From Sulfuricella sp. (GTDB lineage: Bacteria > Pseudomonadota > Gammaproteobacteria > Burkholderiales > Sulfuricellaceae): a DNA stretch of 64,000 nucleotides. The DNA lies in the NCBI GenBank assembly GCA_028714315.1, contig JAQTMN010000002.1, positions 32,045 to 96,044 on the forward strand, in the 5' to 3' direction. A program made the translations under genes and the position numbers. The number at the start of each line of letters is the position of its first letter. The stretch's first letter is position 1. The notes beneath the pieces are model-generated. The model ran no database searches, was not told the origin of the DNA, and saw only the letters and a program-made list of their open reading frames with translations. This document shows positions 55,999 to 64,000 of this stretch, in pieces.

Positions 55999-56640
55999 TT
56001 AGACGTCCTCCGCTGCGCTATGAAATGCCTCATAGATTTCCTTGACGGTTTTCCCATTGAACGTCCAATGTGGCGACGGCTGTAGCGGATAGTCGTCAGG
56101 CAAGTCTAAAAGCTTTCTGGTCGCCGCAGTCAGCGAGCATATGACACCGTTAAGATCAACTTTCTTTTCCCCCACTACCGTCACTCGCACCTGCCCATCC
56201 TTTGAAACAAGGATCGAGCCATCCGGAATACCGAGTTCGTGGAAATTCATTCGGGGACGTTTCGTGTCCTTGAGATTCTGCGCGGATTGTTTATCGACCG
56301 TGTCCACATCAGCCTCAATCTGTTGCTCAAATTGAGTCGTAATGTCATCGACCTTAAGCAATTTCAAGACAGCAATGACTCGCTCGGCTTCGATCCGAAA
56401 AAACTCTCTGTTTGGATTGATGCGACCATTACCAAATGCGAAATGAAGCGCTTTTTCCACCTCGTTGGCATCTTTTACCTGGCAGGCAAACGCGCAGTCG
56501 AATGGAACAGGCACGCCCGTTCCATAGAGCTGCTTCATACGTTCCTCAACTTCTAATTGTGTGGTTTTTCCGATTTTCACTAACCCGGGCATTGCCGGAT
56601 TGGTGAGCACGTAAACGATTTGCGAACTAATATCTGCCAT
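55999..56640 (-). CDS. GIY-YIG-like (T5orf172-type) protein
   Basis: A 213-residue protein. The N-terminal domain IVYVLTNPAMPGLVKIGKTT with ALHFAFGNGRINPNREFF is the T5orf172/MUG113 branch of the GIY-YIG nuclease superfamily. The C-terminal part (about 140-213) contains DGQVRVTVVGEKKVDLNGVI and PHWTFNGKTVKEIYEAFH, a module seen fused to nuclease-like proteins. Its base composition is visibly more AT-rich than its neighbours, pointing to horizontal transfer. A defence or mobile-element role is possible but not shown. Confidence 0.7.
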   Translation of the reverse strand: MADISSQIVYVLTNPAMPGLVKIGKTTQLEVEERMKQLYGTGVPVPFDCAFACQVKDANEVEKALHFAFGNGRINPNREFFRIEAERVIAVLKLLKVDDITTQFEQQIEADVDTVDKQSAQNLKDTKRPRMNFHELGIPDGSILVSKDGQVRVTVVGEKKVDLNGVICSLTAATRKLLDLPDDYPLQPSPHWTFNGKTVKEIYEAFHSAAEDV

Positions 56641-56707
56641 GATTAATTTGCTTATATGCGGCGAAGAGCCATGCGTCGCATCGCAATCACGCCCCGCACT
56701 AAGTTGA

Positions 56708-57448
56708 TCATTTCAACGCATTCCTCTGCCTTCTCGTCTCATACAGACAAATCCCGCTCGCCACCGAAACGTTCAGGCTTTCCACGCTGCCGAACATCGG
56801 GATGCTCACCAGTTGGTCGCAGGTTTCCCGCGTCAGGCGGCGCAGGCCCTCGCCCTCCGCGCCGAGCACCCAGGCGGTGGGGCCTTCGAGCTTGACGGAG
56901 AACAGGTCACTTTCCGCTTCGCCCGCCGCGCCGAGCACCCAGACGCCGGCTTCCTTGATTTCGCGCAGGCTGCGGGCGAGGTTGGTGACGGTGACGAAGG
57001 GCACGGTTTCCGCCGCGCCGCTGGCGACCTTGCGCACCGTGGCGTTAAGTCCGGCGGCGCGGTCTTTCGGCACGACCACGGCGTGCGCGCCCATTGCGTC
57101 GGCGACGCGCAGGCAGGCCCCCAGGTTGTGCGGGTCTTGCACGCCGTCGAGCACCAGTAGCAGGGCTGGCTCGCTCAGGGTTTCCAGCACGTCGAACACG
57201 TCGTGGTATTCACGCGCCGCTTGGACCTTGGCGACGACGCCCTGGTGCTTGTCGCTGCCGGTCATGCCGTCGAGCCGCTGGCGCTCCATGAAAATAACGC
57301 GCACGCCCTGCTCTTCGGCCAGTTGCAGCAGTTCGCGCACGCGCGGGTCCTGCCGTTCCCGATGCACGTAGATTTCGACGATGCCCAGTGCATTCTGCCG
57401 GATGCGGCTAACGACGGCATGAAAGCCGTAAATAAAACTGTCGGCCAT
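56708..57448 (-). CDS. rlmB: 23S rRNA (guanosine-2'-O-)-methyltransferase RlmB
   Basis: A 246-residue SPOUT methyltransferase that modifies G2251 of 23S rRNA. N-terminal substrate-binding domain (about 1-75), then the knotted catalytic domain with the three SpoU motifs: [32 protein letters not shown] and [18 protein letters not shown]. The ATG shares one base with the rnr stop (TGATG), so the two are coupled. Confidence 0.96.
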   Translation of the reverse strand: MADSFIYGFHAVVSRIRQNALGIVEIYVHRERQDPRVRELLQLAEEQGVRVIFMERQRLDGMTGSDKHQGVVAKVQAAREYHDVFDVLETLSEPALLLVLDGVQDPHNLGACLRVADAMGAHAVVVPKDRAAGLNATVRKVASGAAETVPFVTVTNLARSLREIKEAGVWVLGAAGEAESDLFSVKLEGPTAWVLGAEGEGLRRLTRETCDQLVSIPMFGSVESLNVSVASGICLYETRRQRNALK

Positions 57449-59790
57449 CAGCGTGCGGCTTTCCGCTTGCGGCCCGACTTCCCGGCCCCTTCCGTTTCCT
57501 TCGCGCCACGCCCCCTGCCGCTTTCCCGTGCGCCTTTTCCGGCAGGTTGCTTGGCGTTGGGCGTATCCCTCGAAGCATGCGGCCTGCCCGACAGCGGTTC
57601 CTTGACGACAGGTTCCGCCATGACGAAATCGATCTTGGTGGTTTCGAGATCGACCCGTGCCACCTTGACCTTCATCCGGTCGCCCAGGCGGATGCGCTGG
57701 CCGGTGCGCTCGCCCAGCAGCTGGTGTTTGGCGGCGTCGAAATGGAAGTAATCGTTGCCCAGCTCGGTGACATGCACCAGCCCTTCCACGTAGATGTTGT
57801 CGAGCGCGACGAACGCGCCGAAGCCGGTGACGCTGGCGACGGTGCCGTCGAAGGTCTCGCCCACTTTATCCTGCATGTAAAAGCACTTGAGCCAGTCGGA
57901 CACGTCGCGCGTCGCGTCGTCGGCGCGGCGCTCGGTGAGGGAACAGTGAACGCCCAGTTCCGCCCACTTGCCGGGTTTGTATTTTTCGCCGTCGAGCACG
58001 GCCTTGATGGCGCGGTGCACCAGGAGATCGGGATAGCGGCGGATCGGCGAGGTAAAGTGGGTGTAAGACTCGTAGGCCAGGCCGAAATGGCCGACGTTGT
58101 CCGGGCTATAAACCGCCTGGCGCAGCGAGCGCAGCATCACGGTTTGCAGCAGCTGCTCGTCGGGCCGCCCTTTCACCTTGGACAGCAGCTTGGCGTAGTC
58201 CTTGGCATGGGGATCGTCGCCGCCGGACAGCGGCAGGCCGAATTCCTTGAGAAATTCGCGCAGCCCTTCCAGCTTCTCCGGCGTGGGACCTTCGTGGATG
58301 CGATAAAGCGTCGGATGCTCGTTCTTTTGCAGGAAATCCGAGGCGCACACGTTGGCCGCCAGCATGCATTCCTCGATCACGCGATGGGCGTCGTTGCGGT
58401 GCACCGGCACGATGCGTTCAATCTTGCCCTGGTCGTTGAAGATCATCTGGGTTTCGATGGTCTCGAAATCGATGGCGCCACGCTTCGCCCGCGCCTTGGC
58501 CAGCACCTTGAACAGCTTGTAGAGTTCCTGGATATGCGGCAGTAGGTCCTTGTGCTCCTTCGCCTCTGCACCCTTCGGATCGGCCAACATGGCCGCCACG
58601 GTGGTATAGGTGAAGCGCTGATACGAATTCATCACCGCCGGATAGAACTTGTATTTCTTGACCTCGCCGCTGCTGTCGATGTCCATCTCGCACACCATGC
58701 ACAGCCGCTCGACGTGCGGGTTGAGCGAGCACAGCCCGTTGGACAGCTCCTCCGGCAGCATCGGAATGACACGGCGCGGAAAGTACACCGAATTGCCGCG
58801 ATCGAACGCTTCCGTATCCAGCGCGTCCTTGGGCTGGACGTAGTGGCTGACGTCGGCGATCGCCACGTACAGCTTCCAGCCGCCCCGGCTCAGCAAATTC
58901 CAGCCCTTGTCGAGCTTGCGGCAGAACACCGCATCATCGAAGTCGCGCGCGGTCTCGCCGTCGATGGTGACGAGCGGCAGTTCGCGCAAGTCCTCGCGCC
59001 CTTTCAGGTCTTTTTTCAGGACAGTCTTGGAGAACTTCTTCGCCGCCTGTTCCACCTCGTGCGGAAACACATGGGGCAGATCGTGCTTGCGCAGGGCGAT
59101 CTCGATTTCCATGCCGGGGTCGGTGTAATTACCGAGAATTTCCACCACCTTGCCGACCGGCTTGGCGTACTTGCTCGGCTGCTCGACGATTTCCACCATC
59201 ACCACCTGGCCGGGTTTGGCGCCCATGTCGCCGCCCGGCGTGATCAGGAAATCCTGGCTGATGCGTTTGTTTTCGGCCACGGCAAACAAAATGCCGTGCT
59301 CGCTGAACAGGCGCCCCACCACGCATGAATTGCCGCGCTCCAGCACCTCGACGATGCTGCCCTCGAGGCGGCCGCGCCGGTCTTCGCCGATCACGCGCGC
59401 CATCACCCGGTCGCCGTGCAGCACTTTCTGCATCTGGCTGGGGCCGAGGAACAGATCCTCGCCGCCGTCGTCGGGCACCAGGAAGCCGAAGCCGTCCTTA
59501 TGGCCCTGCACCACACCCTTGATCAGGTCGAGCTTGTCCACCACGCACACCGCATGCTTGCGGTTGCGCATGATCTGGCCGTCGCGCTCCATCGCCTTGA
59601 GGCGGCGGCTGAAAACGTCCAGCTCGTCCTCGGTGATCTCGAGCAGCTTGGCCAGCTTCTCCTCCGCGACAGGCACGCCCTGCTCGGTGAGGATCTGCAA
59701 AATATACTCCCGGCTCGGTAGCGGATGAGCGTACTGCGCGCGCTCGCGTTCGAGGAAGGGGTCCTTCAATCTCATTTTCTTCGTTGACAA
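57448..59790 (-). CDS. rnr: Ribonuclease R
   Basis: A 780-residue 3'-5' exoribonuclease for structured RNA. N-terminal helix-turn-helix region (about 20-85), two cold-shock domains, the RNB catalytic domain with [20 protein letters not shown] (about 275-294), an S1 domain ([20 protein letters not shown]) and a Lys/Arg/Gly-rich tail (about 735-780). TTG 59790 has AGGAAAG eight bases upstream; ATG 59775 (MRLKDPF) is an alternative with a weaker site. The tail resembles the lysine-rich end of E. coli RNase R. Confidence 0.96.
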   Translation of the reverse strand: MSTKKMRLKDPFLERERAQYAHPLPSREYILQILTEQGVPVAEEKLAKLLEITEDELDVFSRRLKAMERDGQIMRNRKHAVCVVDKLDLIKGVVQGHKDGFGFLVPDDGGEDLFLGPSQMQKVLHGDRVMARVIGEDRRGRLEGSIVEVLERGNSCVVGRLFSEHGILFAVAENKRISQDFLITPGGDMGAKPGQVVMVEIVEQPSKYAKPVGKVVEILGNYTDPGMEIEIALRKHDLPHVFPHEVEQAAKKFSKTVLKKDLKGREDLRELPLVTIDGETARDFDDAVFCRKLDKGWNLLSRGGWKLYVAIADVSHYVQPKDALDTEAFDRGNSVYFPRRVIPMLPEELSNGLCSLNPHVERLCMVCEMDIDSSGEVKKYKFYPAVMNSYQRFTYTTVAAMLADPKGAEAKEHKDLLPHIQELYKLFKVLAKARAKRGAIDFETIETQMIFNDQGKIERIVPVHRNDAHRVIEECMLAANVCASDFLQKNEHPTLYRIHEGPTPEKLEGLREFLKEFGLPLSGGDDPHAKDYAKLLSKVKGRPDEQLLQTVMLRSLRQAVYSPDNVGHFGLAYESYTHFTSPIRRYPDLLVHRAIKAVLDGEKYKPGKWAELGVHCSLTERRADDATRDVSDWLKCFYMQDKVGETFDGTVASVTGFGAFVALDNIYVEGLVHVTELGNDYFHFDAAKHQLLGERTGQRIRLGDRMKVKVARVDLETTKIDFVMAEPVVKEPLSGRPHASRDTPNAKQPAGKGARESGRGRGAKETEGAGKSGRKRKAAR

Positions 59791-59812
59791 AATATCGCTT
59801 TCCTATTAAAGT
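59784..59812 (+). promoter_or_regulatory. Promoter of tRNA-Leu(CAG)
   Basis: TTGACA (59784-59789), 17-base spacer, TAAAGT (59807-59812), 18 bases before the tRNA 5' end. It overlaps the divergent rnr start region. Confidence 0.8.
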
Positions 59813-59829
59813 GCGGACTTTCCTGATTT

Positions 59830-59914
59830 GCCCAGATGGCGGAATTGGTAGACGCGCACGGTTCAGGTCCGTGTGCCGCAAGGTGTGGAGGTTCGAGTCC
59901 TCTTCTGGGCACCA
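59830..59914 (+). tRNA. tRNA-Leu (CAG)
   Basis: An 85-nt class II tRNA starting GCCCAGATGGCGGAATTGGT with a long variable arm (GTGCCGCAAGGTGTG) and encoded CCA. Anticodon CAG in GGTTCAGGT. Confidence 0.96.
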
Positions 59915-59930
59915 AAAACGTAGTAAAAAG

Positions 59931-59964
59931 CCGCACCGTTGCTGAATTCAGCCGGTGCGGTTTT
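59931..59964 (+). terminator. Terminator of tRNA-Leu(CAG)
   Basis: CCGCACCG (59931-59938) pairs with CGGTGCGG (59953-59960), with an inner palindrome GCTGAATTCAGC and a following TTTT. It lies 16 bases after the tRNA. Confidence 0.8.
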
Positions 59965-60112
59965 CATTTCTGCGCCCAAAACTGTACCAAACGGCCTCTG
60001 CCTGGTTCTGTTTCCCAAAGTTATTCTTCTCAAGCAAGCTGTTGGAAGCGCGCATTCTAGCACAGCGGGCACATCCTAAGATGCGGGCAGGCAAAATACC
60101 CCAATGGTGCTT

Positions 60113-60205
60113 GTTTCCGGGTGGTTCGCCAGGCGCTAATCGGGTAAGGGCAGGCTTCTTACCGGCCCTTCCCACACCACCCGGCATGCGGGTCCACCCC
60201 TATTT
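60113..60205 (-). other. Possible group II intron 3'-region remnant
   Basis: Read on the minus strand the segment GACCCGCATGCCGGGTGGTG, TGGGAAGGGCCGG, then GCCCTTACCCGATTAG resembles the conserved structured sequence that follows reverse-transcriptase genes of bacterial group II introns. It contains the hairpins ACCCG-GCATG-CGGGT (60179-60193) and AAGGGC...GCCCTT (60146-60170). No reverse-transcriptase gene is present, so it would be a scar. The rest of 59965-60332 shows no gene. Confidence 0.35.
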
Positions 60206-60332
60206 TCCTTCTACGTCCCCTTTTCGTCCCCAAAATAAATCCGTCCTCTTTTTCGCGTTTATTTTTCCTATACTCATACTCGGTCCTGGCAAACAGCGTT
60301 AAGTGGCACAGACTTAGAGGAGGTACGGATCA

Positions 60333-60716
60333 ATGGTGCACGAGATGATCGAAGGAACTTTTCGCCAAACGAATCTGGCAAATGAATCGCCCGAATACCT
60401 TTCCAAACGAGAAGAACTTCGCCTGGCGGAGATCGAGTCAATGAAGCTGCGCGAGCGTGTTGCCGAACTTCGCCGGCAGCTTCCGAAAGGTGCGACAGTC
60501 GAGGACTATAGTTTCGTTGAGGGTCCGGAATATCTCGACGCCGGCGACAGCCGCGACGCAGATGGAACGCTGCGTCACACCTACAGCGCTCATCCCCGAA
60601 TGGGCGCGGAGATCAAAGAACGCGGCATCGATCTTTTAACGCCAGTCTATAATCTTCTTGACCTCACACCCAAGGGACGAGGCGACTGGTATGCGTCGCT
60701 CGACTACGGCACATGA
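60333..60716 (+). CDS. Shortened DUF899-like protein
   Basis: A 127-residue protein. The N-terminal ~60 residues (REELRLAEIESMKLRERVAE ... ATVEDYSFVEGPE) match the start of DUF899 thioredoxin-like proteins. The rest (DGTLRHTYSAHPRMGAEIKE ... YNLLDLTPKGRGDWY) matches the end of the same family. The central thioredoxin-fold part, about 100-130 residues in typical ~230-residue members, is absent. GAGGAGG precedes ATG 60333, and the stop overlaps the next start (ATGA at 60713), so it is probably translated. Function unlikely to be that of the full family. Confidence 0.6.
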   Translation: MVHEMIEGTFRQTNLANESPEYLSKREELRLAEIESMKLRERVAELRRQLPKGATVEDYSFVEGPEYLDAGDSRDADGTLRHTYSAHPRMGAEIKERGIDLLTPVYNLLDLTPKGRGDWYASLDYGT

Positions 60717-61375
60717 GAAAACTGGTTGTAGGCACTTTCACAACTCTGGATGGCGTCATGCAGGCGCCGGGCGGCCCCGATGAGGACAATGACGGCGGCT
60801 TCCGACACGGCGGCTGGCTGGTCCCCTATTTTGATGAGAAGTTCCTCGAAAACATGACCGAGTGGACCAAGCACGCTGGCGCCTTTCTACTTGGTCGCAA
60901 GACTTACGAAATCTTCGCTGGCTCTTGGCCCAAGTCCACCGACCCGGCCGACGAGATTGCCACGGCGCTCAATACGCAGCCGAAGTTCGTCGCGTCACGA
61001 ACGCTCGACAAGCTCGCCTGGAACAACTCGCATCTGCTCCAGGGCGACGTTGCAGAAGAAGTCGCAAAGCTCAAGGCACAGGAAGGTGGCGAGATTCAGG
61101 TCCACGGCAGCAGCAATCTTATCCAGACCCTACTGAAGCACGATCTCGTCGATACGCTTCGTCTCTGGCAGTTTCCCGTTGTTCTCGGAACCGGCAAGCG
61201 CCTGTTCGGAGAAGGCACGATCCCGCGCAGTTTCCGTCTTGTCGACACACAGCTGAACACGACGGGCGCAGTTCTGCACGTTTATGAGCGCGCGGGCGGC
61301 CTCAAGTACGGGGAGGTAGAGGTTGGCCAGGAGGCCGTGATCTTTGATTCAGGCGCAGCGCACGAGCAAGCGTAG
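60713..61375 (+). CDS. DHFR/RibD C-terminal-like reductase
   Basis: A 220-residue protein of the dihydrofolate reductase/RibD_C superfamily: RKLVVGTFTTLDGVMQAPGG, then GAFLLGRKTYEIFAGSWP, EIQVHGSSNLIQTLLKHDLV and LFGEGTIPRSFRLV. Such proteins bind NADPH; the substrate here is unknown. It is coupled to the DUF899-like gene. The pair lies in a patch between tRNA-Leu and purA that looks accessory in character. Confidence 0.82.
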   Translation: MRKLVVGTFTTLDGVMQAPGGPDEDNDGGFRHGGWLVPYFDEKFLENMTEWTKHAGAFLLGRKTYEIFAGSWPKSTDPADEIATALNTQPKFVASRTLDKLAWNNSHLLQGDVAEEVAKLKAQEGGEIQVHGSSNLIQTLLKHDLVDTLRLWQFPVVLGTGKRLFGEGTIPRSFRLVDTQLNTTGAVLHVYERAGGLKYGEVEVGQEAVIFDSGAAHEQA

Positions 61376-61380
61376 CAAAC

Positions 61381-61489
61381 GTAGAGCGCAATAACCAACG
61401 GGCATGCGCCGAATGTAACACCACCGCAGCCCGGACATTACCTTGTTTTCTACACCCGGCGCAATGCACTACCGCTTATTGCGTCCTAC
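61381..61489. repeat. Diverged GTAGGGTGCAATAA-type element
   Basis: GTAGAGCGCAATAA (61381-61394) and TTATTGCGTCCTAC (61476-61489) are reverse complements at 12 of 14 positions. Both resemble the ends of the element at 55864-55944. It again lies between convergent genes. Confidence 0.6.
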
Positions 61490-61537
61490 ACGCATCGGGG
61501 ACAGGAGCCGCCGCCGATGCCATCGACATAGCCTCCT

Positions 61538-61570
61538 TTAAAAACAACAAAGCCCCCAGTCGGGAGCTTC
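61538..61570 (-). terminator. Terminator of purA
   Basis: On the minus strand AAGCTCCC-GACT-GGGGGCTT is followed by TGTTGTTTTT, about 40 bases beyond the purA stop. Confidence 0.6.
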
Positions 61571-61609
61571 GTCGGCGACGTGGGCGGATCGGAGAACCCG
61601 CGCTTTTTC

Positions 61610-64000
<2,391 letters not shown>

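Overview
This window is high-GC proteobacterial DNA that reads as a betaproteobacterial chromosome. The order hisZ-purA ... rnr-rlmB ... rpsF-priB-rpsR-rplI-dnaB-alr-radA is typical of that class. Together with hopanoid genes (hpnC-hpnD-hpnE), multihaem cytochromes and haem-binding sensor kinases, it suggests a Nitrosomonadales-like environmental bacterium (Gallionellaceae or Sulfuricellaceae type). The lineage is an inference from gene content and order; no 16S rRNA lies in the window.

Layout. Positions 1-5541 hold the end of a type IV pilus/type II secretion-like operon: a PilT-like retraction ATPase (cut by the window edge), GspE/PilB-like ATPase, GspF/PilC-like platform, PilP/GspC-like periplasmic protein and secretin. 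Positions 5822-12281 hold a tightly coupled operon. It embeds a membrane cytochrome b-like protein, a pentahaem cytochrome c and a GspG-like protein inside the familiar MoxR-DUF58-TgpA trio, and its transglutaminase lacks the catalytic cysteine. Positions 12702-18042 hold a metal-handling locus: an FTR1-type iron permease, an HMA-like protein, three small membrane proteins and a P1B-type ATPase. Positions 18289-21148 hold a Fur-box-controlled haem/iron operon: an ABM-fold monooxygenase-like protein, an EAL phosphodiesterase, a 36-residue membrane peptide, HemP and a DUF2325 protein. Positions 21256-31449 are a signalling region. It has a CopD-like membrane protein and a hybrid histidine kinase on the plus strand. 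On the minus strand is an operon of PhnD-like binding protein, two paralogous histidine kinases flanking a REC-PAS-GGDEF regulator, and a DsrE-like protein.

From 32111 the window is mostly housekeeping: ppiD, tRNA-Asp, tRNA-Val, hupB, lon, clpX, clpP, tig, tRNA-Leu(UAG), then hpnC-hpnD-hpnE with an SDR gene. Positions 44658-49083 hold a Ser/Thr phosphorylation module (FHA, PP2C, PEGA-tailed kinase, TPR-like lipoprotein, second FHA protein). This resembles the threonine-phosphorylation regulators of type VI secretion, but no secretion structural gene is visible. Then come radA, alr, dnaB, rplI, rpsR, priB, rpsF, a methyltransferase gene, a GIY-YIG gene, rlmB, rnr, tRNA-Leu(CAG), a small accessory patch (shortened DUF899-like gene, DHFR/RibD-like reductase, group II intron-like remnant), purA and a partial hisZ.

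The intergenic spaces carry several families of palindromic, MITE/REP-like repeats, some nested inside each other and several sitting between convergent genes. The best candidates for something undescribed are the cytochrome/pseudopilin-containing MoxR-DUF58-TgpA operon and the Fur-controlled haem operon containing a c-di-GMP phosphodiesterase.
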